The notes beneath the pieces are model-generated. The model worked only from the letters and a program-made list of their open reading frames with translations, was not told where the DNA came from and did no database searches. Source: Apodemia mormo (lineage: Eukaryota; Arthropoda; Insecta; Lepidoptera; Riodinidae). Taken from it: a stretch of DNA of 64,000 nucleotides. A program made the translations under genes and the position numbers. Of this stretch, positions 11,868 through 22,848 are shown in pieces. The first letter of the stretch is position 1; every line of letters begins with the position of its first letter. The DNA lies in assembly GCA_036924255.1 (NCBI GenBank), contig JAUPFN010000010.1, positions 2,446,501 to 2,510,500 of the forward strand. The letters are read 5' to 3'.

Positions 11868-12100
11868 GTCTAAATGTAATCCTATTTGGCTCATACCATA
11901 ATGTCACGAGTTCAATCACCAGGTTGAGTGAAAGTGTTATTGAGATTTTTCGCAGCTTGGAGTCTAGCTGGTGATGTGTTTCCACTCCCGTACATCGGAT
12001 GAGTACGTAAAGCTGTTGGTCCCGGTTGTCTATACATTAATACGTGAAGTAAAAACTTTGTACCCTTTTCTAAGATAATTACGTGAACCGTATGAAATTT
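11868..12100 (+). repeat. tRNA-headed SINE type D, diverged
   Basis: It shares 'tatttggctca', 'gtcacgagttcaatcaccag', 'gtgttattgaga' and 'cggatgagtacgtaaa' in order with the full copy at 60171-60520. The B-box-like 'gagttcaatc' is still visible. Confidence 0.6.
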
Positions 12101-12118
12101 TGGCACAGTTAAAGCTTA

Positions 12119-12272
12119 GGCTGATTTTACTGTCACGCTGACCGTCGGCGCTGATGTACGGCCGTCAGCGTTGAGCGGTCAGCGCGACTCAAAACACTAC
12201 CTATGACTACATACATATTGACCCATCAGCGCCGAACATCAGCTTGCGGTCAGCGTGACACTAAAATCAGCC
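12119..12272. mobile_element. MITE with TTA duplication (PIF/Harbinger-like)
   Basis: A 154-bp GC-richer element with imperfect terminal inverted repeats of about 27 bp, GGCTGATTTTACTGTCACGC on the left and the complement of ...GTGACACTAAAATCAGCC on the right. Flanks are tta (12116-12118) and tta (12273-12275). A 3-bp TTA duplication is typical of PIF/Harbinger elements. The interior also has inverted 'gtcagcg' motifs, so a single strand could fold along much of its length. Confidence 0.8.
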
Positions 12273-12624
12273 TTACATTGCATAAGCCTGTAGTAACGGA
12301 ACATTTTTAAATAATATGCATTACAAATACATTAAATAAATAAAGCGCTATTGCAGTGGAAATCCAGGGTTTCTCAAACTTACTCTTACTGCTGTAAGTC
12401 GTCGTAGTCGAAATCTAGGGTTTCTTAAAATTATTGTCGAAAATTTGTAAATTAGGAATCAACTGTCTACGTTTCTAAGTTTTTCATTCAATTCAATTTC
12501 TAAGAGTTTCAAATACCTAGCCTGGGTTTTGTACCAAAGATTTGCCTATTTCTACCACAACAGTGACAATATTTATCACCTTCCTTAACTAGCCACCACA
12601 CACAAAGTACCAAGCAACGTACAT

Positions 12625-12890
12625 AAGCAAATGGCTCTCCTGATAGAAAGGTTTAAACCACTGCCTGACACCAAAGATATTATTGGTGCGTGTCGGGTTA
12701 ATCTATGTGTTTCAGGAATGTAATGCCACACTGTTTATCGATTAACTTATTTGAAAATTAGAACACAATAGTGATAAGTACTGAACCGCAGAAGACGCTA
12801 CTATGACAGGTATAAGAGAGGCGGTGCTACCAAATCCGGCATGAGGTCACCGAACTCATACACCTGGTAATTGCTAAGATATGATGTCTG
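12625..12890 (-). repeat. Repeat family A, strongly diverged
   Basis: Ordered matches ('aaatggctctcctgatagaa', 'gacaccaaagatatta', 'ggcggtgctacc') show a degraded minus-strand copy. Confidence 0.55.
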
Positions 12891-13106
12891 GCTAGTTTTA
12901 CGCTTTTACGAGCTTCCTAGCCTGCTCTATTCCTTAAACTGGGGCTGGACCAAGACGATATGTATGAATATAATCCGTAAAAGTAGTCCTTGTATTTTAT
13001 TTTAACGAAGAACATGGGCGAGACTTCATACATCGTTTTTTTAGTTATTACCTTAAAGTTTGATATATTCCGTAAGATTTTGTATCAACTCCCTAACTTA
13101 TACGCA

Positions 13107-13232
13107 TCTATACATATAATAAAATCGTAGGATAGTCAATGTATGTCCGGGGTAAACTCAAAAAGTACTGCATGGATTTAATTCAAATTTTGCATGAATA
13201 TTACTAACAGGTCGGGTCAACATATAGGCTAT
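13107..13232 (+). mobile_element. Helitron, 5' part only
   Basis: Same sequence as the start of the element at 9629 (TCTATACATATAATAAAATC...), preceded by A. Similarity stops after 'caacatataggcta', so the hairpin and CTAG end are missing. Confidence 0.8.
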
Positions 13233-13684
13233 ATAAGTCGATCTATTTATTTAAAACGTAAAAGATTTTTAACATTGATATGATAACAACTTACGTAATT
13301 ACTTTAGACAGAAGGTCCCTTAAGTAGGGACTAAATAAATTAACCGGCTTGGTATTAAATGGATCTCACAACTTTTTACGGTAGAAAAACTGAGCTGCGA
13401 GATTTGGTTTTTTACAGGACGTTTTTGATGATATCTAATATTCGTCACTCCAAAAGACACACAAAAGATGTACAAAACCAAAACCGCCCATGTTCTTTGC
13501 ACAATTCAAGTTTGAATAAATAACATTTGGATTTTGTACGTAAAATAAAGCAGCTGCTTACAATTTACATAAGTTCATCTTGTACTTAGATTAAGCTTTT
13601 CTACAGTAATAACGAATATTACTCCTTTTAATATTACAGTTAAAGTAAATATGAATATTACAGAAATTTTACTCATAATGTCGC

Positions 13685-13992
13685 GTTTTGCAAATCTAAC
13701 TTATGGACTTGGAAAATTAATTCTCATAACTTTGACTTAGCTTTAAACTCGTTAAGTTTTTTACCTTTGTTGTTTAAATCTAATGTAATAATTTTATTAG
13801 AACAAGTTGATATATGTTCTTAACCAACGAAAAAAACGTTTTGCAAAGCTAACTTATGGACTTGGAAAATTAATTCTCATAACTTTGACTTAGCTTTGAA
13901 CTCGTTAAGTTTTTTACCTTTGTTGTTTAAATCTAATGTAATAATTTTATTAGAACAAGTTGATATAAATGTTCTTAACCAACGGAAAAAAG
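13685..13992. repeat. Tandem duplication, 153-bp unit x2
   Basis: Units 13685-13837 and 13838-13992 differ at only a few positions, so the duplication is recent. A diverged single copy of the unit's start lies at 11380-11475 ('cttacggacttggaaaatt'), hinting that the unit belongs to a dispersed repeat. Confidence 0.9.
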
Positions 13993-14405
13993 GAGGTTAT
14001 CAGTTTGACATATTATTATACATATGTATGTGATGTTTAGGCGTCCAAGCACGTGAACTAAATTTTGTTAGTGTATTTATATATGTATGTTTGTACGTTT
14101 TTTTTGTTCCGTCCGTTTGTACGTACGTTTGTTTGGAATTTTTTTCCCGGGAACTAAAAGCCGTATCAAAATATTTTTTATTTTAATAAGGTATATTCTA
14201 ACTAAGAAAACAGTATAGTTTCATCGAAATCGGTTCAGTAAATTTTGAGATGTGGGTTTAGTTGAGAGATTTTTTTTTATTTTAGTATTAAATTATTCCA
14301 TAGAATTAAATTACTCTTAATTGGGGTTCTTCATAAAGGCGATAAGATAGAGTTTGAAAGCAATTTTAAGATTTCATTACGAGTACAACGCACCCTGATA
14401 TTTCT

Positions 14406-14454
14406 GGTTTAATAATTTACTAGCTGACCCGCGCAGCTAGTAAATTATTAAACC
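14406..14454. repeat. Perfect 21-bp inverted repeat at a Helitron end
   Basis: Arms 14406-14426 (ggtttaataatttactagct then g) and 14434-14454 are exact reverse complements around a 7-base loop, acccgcg. The left arm includes about 14 bases of DNA outside the Helitron end at 14420, so host flank has been copied in inverted orientation into the element. Confidence 0.9.
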
Positions 14455-14637
14455 GCCTGCGAGTACTTTTGATACAAATTTCATCCCCTATTTCAACCCT
14501 TTAAGGTTTGATTTTTGAAAAAAAGTAGCCTATATTTGACCCCAGCTCTTCAACTACTTGCATGTCAAATTTCAGCAAAATCATGAAAGCGTAACAGACA
14601 GACAGACAGACTTTCGCATTTATAATATTAGTATGGA
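14420..14637 (-). mobile_element. Helitron-like element, complete ends
   Basis: On the minus strand it starts TCCATACTAATATTATAAAT after an A, has the (CTGT)n stretch and 'tttgctgaaatttgacatg', and ends CTAG followed by T. This is a second lepidopteran Helitron end type, with the same A|TC...CTAG|T logic. Its 3' hairpin region is altered by the 14406-14454 palindrome. Confidence 0.75.
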
Positions 14638-14646
14638 TAGTATGGA

Positions 14647-14960
14647 CTAGCTGACCCGGCAAACGTTGTTTTGTCATATAAATTATTTAATTAAAAATAA
14701 GGGTTGGTGATAGAGGGGTAAAAATTTAGAGTTGTATGTATTTTTCAATGCTGAATCATAAAAAAATAAAAATATTTTTTTTCTTACACAAAAAAAATGT
14801 TTAGGGCTGGACAACCCTTATCACTAAGGCGTACGAAAAAAAGATGTTGGCCGATTCTCAGACCTACTGAATATGCATACGAAATTTCATCAAAATCGGT
14901 CAAGCCGTTTCGGAGGAGTACGGGAACGAACATTGCGACAAGATAATTTTATATATAAGA
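14647..14960 (-). mobile_element. Helitron-like element, third end type
   Basis: Minus strand: TCTTATATATAAAATTATCT after an A, ending ...AACGTTTGCCGGGTCAGCTAG then T. It contains 'ccgaaacggcttgaccgatt' near the 5' side, a common phrase of these elements. It lies only 9 bp from the element at 14420-14637 in the same orientation. Confidence 0.7.
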
Positions 14961-15042
14961 TATCCGCATACTTAAAAAAATCAAATTTGAATAACGTATT
15001 TAAGAATGAAGTTGGTCATTACATTATATGTTTAATATTTTT

Positions 15043-15306
15043 GAGTCGCGTGTGTGGTCTAGTGTTCCAGTATCAAAATTGACCACATGAGATCCCGGGT
15101 TCGATTCTCGGGTCGGGCAATTAAAAAATATGTGCTTTTTCAGTTTTCTGATAAGAACAACCTTGCCCGGGATTAGACAAAGTGCCCGGTAGATAGGCTT
15201 GCCACATATCACATTGTGGGACTTAGTATCTTCGGCTAATCGTGGGTGTACTTATTGTACTTCTGCCTACCACTTCAGGGATACGGCGTGAAGACACTTT
15301 TTACTT
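15043..15306 (+). mobile_element. tRNA-headed SINE type B, full length
   Basis: The head has an A-box-like 'gtggtctagtgttcc' and a B-box 'gggttcgattctcgg', the internal pol III promoter elements of a tRNA-derived SINE. The body continues 'ctttttcagttttctgataa', 'tcacattgtgggact', 'cggctaatcgtgggtg', and it ends 'ggcgtgaagacactttttac'. Other copies: 36775-37028 (-), 49762-49980 (-), 60835-61050 (+), and partials at 17310-17395 and 24795-24910. It is not a functional tRNA: the acceptor and anticodon stems do not close. Confidence 0.8.
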
Positions 15307-15310
15307 TTTA

Positions 15311-17110
15311 TTTGAATGGTTTTTATATTAATAATAATAAAAAAATTTTGCCAATAAAAAATCGTTAAAACTTAAAATAATGTGCTAAAATTTAACTAAA
15401 ATTATAAAAATAAAATCCATTTTTTAGCAAAATGAACAATTAAGCTTATACTTCGCCGGTATATATAGACAGACTGTGAAGCGCTGATTTTGAATTGTTC
15501 CTAGCTCTGTGATAACGTTAGAGCTATTTCTTGTAAAAACACGGTAGTAGACATAGAATACACTACTATCTTATTTAGATAGTACCTTTTTACCCTTACA
15601 ATGACAGCCCAATACATTATTTGCAATAATTAGTGTTCAAAATAAAAAGATCAGGTGCACCTCCTGCTCGTTTGCCCCTCTTCTATAAAAAAAAGGCATT
15701 TATGTCTTTAATTAAGTGAAAGTGATATCACTTTGAGAAAAATGTCTTTAAAGCTAACCCCTGTTGCTTGGAAGTCAACATTATTTGTGAAATATCTTTC
15801 AAACTTTGTCTTTAAATACATAATTCATTTTTGTAGAGCGCGCAATTAATTAACTTAAGAGTCATTTCACAAAATCACCCAACTGAAATTTAGATATTTT
15901 CTAATTGATTCGAGAGCTGGATGTTGCGTCGTTGTCCATATAGTGCACCTAGTGCTGGTAAAATGAAAATAGTATTGATACTTTTAATATTTTAATTATT
16001 ACTACGCGGTACTAATTTTGGAACACGGACGTAGCGGATTTTGTAGTATTTTCTTTTATTTATTTTTGAAATATAAAATAAATAATCATATTATTTAAGT
16101 GACTTGTTTTTGTATAAGAATAGTATATAGTTTTATTCTATGCCAATTTTTATAGGAAAATTACATTTTTTGATAACAAAAAACCCAGTTAATGTTTCGT
16201 TAATTTTGTTGAAATAGGCACATTTGCTTAATTAATTAGATATAATTATAGATCATTTAGGAAAAAAGTAATGCATTCAGGCACAATTGTTGGATGTTTC
16301 TGGTAATTTAGTATTTTGTCTAATTAAGTTTGTTGATTCTAGCAGTAGCAATACCTTTTGGAAAAATAGCTTCCTTGCGTAATTGTCGAAACTTGATTTA
16401 AGAGAACATTTATTATAAGAAATACAATTGATTAAAAAATCTGTTTAATTGAAGCAATATTTAAAAGATTAAACTATCTAATGGTATCATGTAATTAAAA
16501 AAAGTACCCTATAATATGAAAAATTAGGAGTTGGAAAATTTTGATTTCTCGTCAAAAGTTGGTCTAAAGGGTAAACTGCCTCTTAACTCTTTCAAATATC
16601 ACTTAGTCAACATCTAAATAAAATGAACGTGTCATATTCTAAAATACAACCTAACAAACAAAACACAAAGGAACTTGTATTTTCTTTCATGCAAATATGA
16701 CATCTGATCCTTTCAACATAGAGCCGAAGATGTAATGATTGTATAAAGATTAATTCTCCGTGGTTATTTACTTGGAATTTCGTATTCCGTTCGATGTTTA
16801 GCTGAAAGGCACAATTATTTTGATAATTTCGGCGTTTCCTCGTCGGATTATGTTTTGAATTAATCATTACGTTTGCTGTTTGTTGTTATTCCGCGTCGAG
16901 AAACAACATGGATAACATTTCTTACTGTTGGTTTGCCCTTTCGTATACATCTTATTAATGTAATATATACGTTATGCAAAAACTTTGTATTTCTTTTCAG
17001 ACAATTACGCGAATAGTAAAAAAAGAATACATTCCGGAGGAGGGCAGAAACTTGATATTTTTTTAATAATGGGTATTAGAAATATATTAAATTAACAATA
17101 ATATACATTA
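15311..17110. other. Long AT-rich stretch, no gene recognised
   Basis: No open frame over 90 codons and no repeat shared with the rest of the window, except the short tail 'cctcctgctcgtttgcccc' near 15660, which recurs at 26524 before an A-rich tail. It may be older unique intergenic DNA. Confidence 0.45.
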
Positions 17111-17220
17111 CACACACTACATTAATGTGACATATATGATTATATACACACATGTATACAATGTACTAAAATCTGTTATCAAACTATTATTATTATCGCT
17201 AGTAAAAATAATTATGTTAA

Positions 17221-17475
17221 ATGACCGCCCGTTGGTCGAGTGGTTAGCGAACCTACGTATCGATGAGGCTTGGGTTCCTCGATTTTCGACAGGAACAAAC
17301 ACCTGTATGGTCTATTCTTTCGGTATAGGTGTTGACCATATGAGCTCCCGGGTTTGATTCCTGGTCGGGCGATTCAAAAATGTGTTCCAGGTAGTGACTT
17401 GTCTCACACGAGACTGGTACTACGGCCCTATCTATTCCTGCCGCAATAGCATGAATTCTTGTCGATCGGACAGTG
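17221..17475 (+). repeat. Composite of SINE C head, SINE B head and family A
   Basis: 17221-17305 matches the tRNA-like head of SINE type C ('ccgttggtcgagtggttagc'). 17310-17395 matches the type B head ('catatgagctcccgggttt'), and 17400-17475 matches the middle of family A ('attcctgccgcaatagc'). Three different families abut with no spacer, so this is either a nested remnant or a template-switch chimera. Confidence 0.6.
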
Positions 17476-17479
17476 TTTT

Positions 17480-18980
17480 TTATACATTGTATATTATATC
17501 AATTGGTTATCATTTCTAGGTGTTAATGGTACATTATTATCCATGTGGCAGCACTCATGTTATCTCATTCTCAAACTGCAACACCTCAAATTTAAACCGA
17601 ATTCAAATATCAACTATACCCATATCTCAAAAACTACTTGATCGATTTTGATAAAATGGGACCTGTTTTTTTTTTAAACTGATTTAAATCAAAAAGAATA
17701 ATCTCATTTTGGCTTTTATTTTCCGAGAAATTTGTGGATAAACATACTTCCACTTACGGAAAAAAAATTCGGTGGTACCTAAAGGGGAAAGGGGACAAAA
17801 AATAACTTTTATGTTAATGGACTGATTAATTCAAATATCGGATCGGTTCTTCTACGAAAAAATTGTGTCCAAAGCTAAAATTTGGATCAGTTTCGCAGAA
17901 ACTAACAAATTTAATTTTAGAAAAACCGCGTTTTATTTAAGCAGTCGGTTGAGAAAAAAGGCGGATTATACGGAAAAATAAAGTCACATTGCATTAATGA
18001 AAGATACCAGGAGAACAGATGCCAACAGGAGATATAGAGCAGACGTTGCATGCTTTTAGAGTAATGACTACACTAATGTAGAAACTAAACACGACCAGAC
18101 ACGTTGCCGTCTACAGGATTTATATGAAATTATTAAATTAAAACTTCGCAGCGCTTCGGCCACCTCGATTCGTGTTTAAGCGTGTAAATTTAAATCGAAT
18201 GACACGAAATTTACAAACATTTTCAGGAGGGCTTACTAAATTAACTCCGATGTAAAAAAACTTGTTAGTTTTAACATTTTTATCTATCAACCTTCTTAAA
18301 GTAAACTATGATAGTTTTAAGCTGTGTTTAGTGAATGTTGAGCAGGATGCCATAATAACAGAGAGTTTTTTAGTCTTATGTTTTGATTATTATTCAGGTA
18401 TTAAGTTGTCAATATTTTACACAAACATATTTAAAATGAGTATATATGCGGCCATCAATTTTTAAATGGTTATGTCAAAATAAAGATGCAGTGTTAATTT
18501 TTACTTGTTATTGAAATATCTAATGAAATATTAAGAATTGTTAATTATTTAACATATTTTAAATTAATATGATTTTTGAGCCGATATAAACTCTCCGATA
18601 TAAACTCTATCTGATTAAGGTAATTATTAAGTCAATAAACTATTAGAATAAAATATTATAAAAGGCCTAACAGATATGTTTAAAGGCATTCGTGTTTGTG
18701 AAACTGAGAAGTGTCGTTATATGCAATACAAAGTGTGATCAGTCTTGTATTTTGCATTTAATATAATTCGATACCCCATCAGTTTTTGTTTAAATTAATA
18801 AATCTTTTATCAAGTGGAGTAAACAAAGTTGTTAAATTTTTTATATGTATATGTGTAAGTCAGCTTAGTTGAAGCGATAAATTAACGCTAACTTACACAC
18901 ATGCTCAAAGAGGTTTATCATTTTTTAAGGTCATTTTAAGTCATACATATTTTATGCATTATTTTCTTCCTACGGCTAGC
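17480..18980. other. No gene recognised
   Basis: 17600-17990 has the feel of repeat DNA ('catatctcaaaaactactt' recurs at 36750) but no terminal structure. 18000-18980 is AT-rich without a supported gene. Confidence 0.45.
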
Positions 18981-18983
18981 TTA

Positions 18984-19495
18984 GGGCGAGGTATTTCGAC
19001 GCGCGTTAATTCTGTAGGAAATGGGTGGTAGTATTGGTGTACTGCCCGTTAAAATTATCCATTATTTTTATCTAATTTCTACAAAACGTTAAGGCGAGGC
19101 ATCGCGACAAACGAGAAAAAACGTTTGCTAAATTACGTTTTTTGTATTGATTGTTAAATAACAATTTTACAAAAATTACACGATATACCTTAAGATATTA
19201 TCTAAAGAATGTGCTAACTCATTACATGATAGAATGTACTATACTCGATCATATAAAATTCCGAAAATAGGCTAAAAAAATCTCTAACACAAATAATTTG
19301 TTAATAATATTTCTAATCTGTCACATGATTTTTATATGGTAATATTTAGTTTTAAATAAAAAAAAGAATGTGCTACATTTTGGTTTTCAGGTGATATTCT
19401 ATATTTATTTGTCCGAAATTAACACGCATCCCAGCGGTTTCAGAACATACCGCGCCACCCATTTTTTATAGAATTGACGCCTTAAATACCTCGCC
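18984..19495. mobile_element. MITE, 512 bp, TTA duplication
   Basis: Terminal inverted repeats GGGCGAGGTATTT (left) and AAATACCTCGCC (right, one G shorter) flanked by tta at 18981-18983 and 19496-19498. A further copy of the motif, 'aaggcgaggcatcgcgac', sits inside at about 19090. A TTA duplication with G-rich ends points to PIF/Harbinger. The AT-rich interior has no open frame. Confidence 0.7.
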
Positions 19496-19564
19496 TTAAA
19501 GTCACATAATTTCGATCCCAATCTGTCAATGCATTTATGCTGGTCGATTTGCAATTAGATTGTA

Positions 19565-19860
19565 ATTTTTTATATCACAAGATAGCTAGCATATAAGTGG
19601 TTCTTCTGGAAAAAGACAACCATCACCTATAGACATGGGCGTACCCAGGTTCTGGGCCAAGGGGGGGCAACCGTAACATTTTAAGACAATTTTTATCTCA
19701 ATATCTGCAACAGTAGATAGCTAATAGAGAGGTAAACAAATTCGGTACTTAGGTACGCCCATGCCTATAGACACCAATGATACGTCGCTATCTTGTGTGT
19801 GGCGGGGTCTTAGTGCCACATGCATAAGCTCTACCTTACCCTCCAAACCGGAATACGAAA
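19565..19860 (-). repeat. Repeat family A interrupted by a MITE
   Basis: Family A matches run to 'cctatag' at 19633 and resume at 19764 with the same 8 bases, continuing through 'acaccaatgatacg', 'tgccacatgcataa' and 'cttaccctccaaaccggaa'. The interruption is the element at 19634-19763. Confidence 0.85.
19634..19763. mobile_element. hAT-type MITE with perfect 8-bp duplication
   Basis: 130 bp, terminal inverted repeats CATGGGCGTACC / GGTACGCCCATG, flanked by cctataga at 19626-19633 and 19764-19771. The 8-bp duplication and CAxxGGCGTACC-like ends fit hAT. The host sequence is a family A repeat, so the MITE is younger than that copy. A relative lies at 29159-29331. Confidence 0.9.
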
Positions 19861-19869
19861 TGTTTTTTA

Positions 19870-20640
19870 TTTTTTAGATTTAAGTCTTGACATTTTGCCA
19901 ATTGTTATGTACTCAAGTCCGCCATTACACGCGATGAAATTACACGGGTTTTCCTTAGTTATTCTATATCTAGTAGTTTTCTTAATCTAATATAATACCA
20001 AATACACGTTGGTTATCAATTACAAAAGAAAACAACAATCCCCGTTAATGAATCAACGAGATACAATATGTTACGAGTCAAACACAAGTAGATATTCACA
20101 TTGATGAGAGGTACTTTGTATTCAGAAGCTAGGCCGTACACTAACATAGTATTAACATTCATACCTTCATATCGAGCCGAGAGAACAGACAACAATACCA
20201 ATTTCACACTAATTAGTCCTTCGATAGCAGAGCACCGTATTGTGAGGTAATGCCTCACTGGCTCTATTGCGTAAATAAATCTTATTTCTGCTAATCAATG
20301 TTTGTATATTACGTTAGAATCGGAATAGTTTTTCATTTTGTTTTATATAAGCTCTTAAGGCACATCTTTCCATAACGAGTCTATTTAAATAATAATAATT
20401 AAACAATGAGTATCGAAAACGCTAACTAAAAGAGAATATAAATAGGTCAATGTAATTATTAAAAAAATATAATAAAATAAAACATTTAATAAAATAAAAA
20501 TATCATGTTATTTAAAAATGCTGGTATATCACCAAGATTTTTATCTGGATAACACCACGTCAAGTCAGCTACGGCGATGTCTTTGATGTCGTAGCCGCCC
20601 CGTGTTTGCATTTTCAATAAGTTTACACGAATTGCTCAAA
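19870..20640. other. No gene recognised
   Basis: AT-rich DNA. An 80-codon minus-strand open frame (20016-20258) shows no recognisable motif. Confidence 0.45.
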
Positions 20641-20672
20641 TAGTTTTATTGCCATCCTATACATATTATAAG

Positions 20673-21198
20673 CTAGCTGCGCCCACGACTTTGCCCGCGT
20701 GGAAAAAAATCAAAAATAAAAGTAACCTAAGTTACTCCTCATTACCGTGGCTTAAAATAAAGACAGTCCCGGGGTTTTACGCGCATAGTTCCTGTTCTCG
20801 TGGAATATCCAGGATAAAAACTATCCTATGTAGGTATATCCTATAACATTTAACTATCTAGCGTTCAGTACAATCGATGGAATCAATCATATAGCAAAGA
20901 AAAATTTCACCGCGTCGAGCCTGTCGATACTAGCTCACTGGGAGAGCACCCCGGCTTTAGGGGAGGTCGCAGGTTCAAATCCCGCGTGTCGATATTTTTC
21001 TTTGTTGTTTTTAAAATTTTTCAAGTTTTTCCAAGCACGGGGTGAGTGCTACAACACAAAAATAATTATCCTAAGTCCTTTCTCGAGTCTCAACCTATCT
21101 TTGTACCAAGTTTCATCCAAATCGGTTCAGTGGTTTAGGCGTGAAGAAGATACAGACAGTCAGACAGAATTACTTTCGCATTTATATATAAGTATAGA
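20673..21198 (-). mobile_element. Helitron-like element containing a SINE
   Basis: On the minus strand it starts near 21198 with TCTATACTTATATATAAATG and 'cgaaagtaattctgtctga'. It ends near 20673 with a GC stem (ccacgcgggcaaagtcgtgg) and CTAG. The A and T flanks are not perfect. The tRNA-like unit at 20922-21070 lies inside. Confidence 0.65.
20922..21070 (+). repeat. tRNA-like SINE type E
   Basis: The head reads 'tagctcactgggagagcacc' (A-box-like) then 'aggttcaaatcccgcg' (B-box), followed by 'tatttttctttgttgtttt' and 'gtgagtgctacaacacaaa'. A second copy is at 45005-45115. The tRNA-like part has a plausible D arm and T arm but continues into a SINE body, so I do not call a tRNA gene. Confidence 0.65.
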
Positions 21199-21709
21199 CC
21201 TGAAAGTTTATATGTTTGGATTTTTGAATGTTTGTTACTTGTTAGGCTTGACTAGCTTGTTTATACAGTTTGTAAATTTTTTAGCCTGAGTAGCTTGGTT
21301 ATACAGCTTGCTGTGTTGTATATTTTGACTGAAGAATACTTTAATTTTTGTTGCATTTGGTACAATAATTTATTTAGCATTTTGCGTCTTACATATCCAA
21401 CATTCTAATTTATTGTTTGGTCAAAAATAAAAGGAAATTTTAAATTAAAGGCAAAAAAGAAAATTGTTTGCTTGATTTAGAAATAAAAAAAGCGTAAAAT
21501 TTAATTAGTTTCACGACTTCCTATCTATATTCATTTTTAAAATTTATTTGCTATTAAAAGTTGTCCATTGGATTCTAATAATATAAGCTTATTGCACATT
21601 AAATTAATTTAATAATTTTGGCTAACGCTATGTTCTTGTAGTACTTTGAGGTCAATTTCATCAATCTCCTTTACCGAGATTTCAATTGTCTTCTCCAAAG
21701 GTCAAGGAT

Positions 21710-22062
21710 TTTTTTTATACCATAACATAGCAAAGAAACAGATGGGTCTCCTGATGGAAAGAGTCAACCATCGCCTATAGACATCAAAGATATTAATGGT
21801 GCGTTGCTATCTTGTAGCGAGTTTTAGTGCCACATGCATACGTTTATCGGCTACCTTACCTTCCAAACCGGAACATGACAGTGACAAGCACTGACGCTAT
21901 TGCGGCAGGAATAGGTAAGGCGGTAGTATCAGACCCTGGCAAGATAATGCAGAACTCTACCATCTAGTAGCCACGTTGTTAGTGACTCGTAGTCGCTTTT
22001 TACGACCGGCCTGGTAGAACAGCAGTTGGCCTATTCTTCAAAGGAGCCCGGGGCCAATACGG
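21710..22062 (-). repeat. Repeat family A, near full length
   Basis: It runs from the T-rich 5' side through 'ccataacatagcaaagaaac', 'gtgacaagcactgacgctat' to 'ggagcccggggccaatacgg'. Confidence 0.85.
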
Positions 22063-22199
22063 CGGAAAACCTGAACTTTTGGTTAACTCGGAAATTGAAA
22101 CCGGAAAATTATGATGTGAAACGAATATGTTAACTACTATCACCACTTACCATCGTGGGGCAGTCAGTAATTAAATAAAACTTCAAAAAGTAGATCTTT

Positions 22200-22597
22200 T
22201 CAACCTCCATCATTTAAGACCGGTGTGTTTCCTGGCAGAAGTGACTGACAGAGGTATCAGGTGAGGTATCAACGCACAGGCCAAACCCTTAGGGCTAGAA
22301 ACTTGAAATTTCGCACACGAATTTCTCTTATGATATAGGCATCCACTAAGGAAGGATTTTTTAAAATTCAACCCCGAGATGAAATAGGGAATAAAAGTTT
22401 GTATGAAACTTTTTATTCTTTGGACATATTTGCATGAAATTTCGTATAAATTGAGCACAAAAAATAATGAATTACGTGTTTAAGCGCTTTCGAAATTCAA
22501 TCCCTAAGGGGGTAAAATAAGGGAAGTAGCTTATAAATAAAGGTTAAATAAGTTCTTAGAGTAAATATGCGCGAGCGAAGCCGCGGGTAACAGCTAG
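22200..22597 (+). mobile_element. Helitron 3' end with one 275-bp repeat unit
   Basis: Ends with 'gcgagcgaagccgcggg' stem sequence and CTAG at 22594-22597 followed by T. The body ('ccactaaggaaggatttttt', 'cctaaggg') is the reverse complement of the units tandemly repeated at 37866-39290, which ties that array to a Helitron. The left end was not located with confidence. Confidence 0.6.
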
Positions 22598-22848
22598 TGT
22601 ATATATAGTCAAAGTCAAATTATTTTATTCAAATAAACTTTTACCGCGACTTTAATGGGTTAACAATTTTATAGGAATAAAATAATTTTTTTAGAGCAAA
22701 AGCAAGTTGACCAATTTAGATGAAATTTGGTACACAGATGATGACCTAGATCGGCACAAAGCATACTTTTTATCGCGGAAGAAGTTGATTTTCGTACGGA
22801 ATTCACTATGAACATTTATATTGCAGCAGCAGACTACTCTAAAAATAC

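Noticed and set aside
16607..16867. 86-codon minus-strand open frame
   Set aside because: No recognisable domain, no conserved motif, and a length expected by chance in 64 kb.
18852..18902. Short inverted repeat around 'gtgtaagt'
   Set aside because: Only about 10 bp pair well, which is expected by chance in AT-rich DNA.
20922..20995. Possible functional tRNA gene
   Set aside because: A- and B-box-like parts are present, but the sequence continues into a SINE body and a second copy lacks the first half. Acceptor stem pairing is not convincing.
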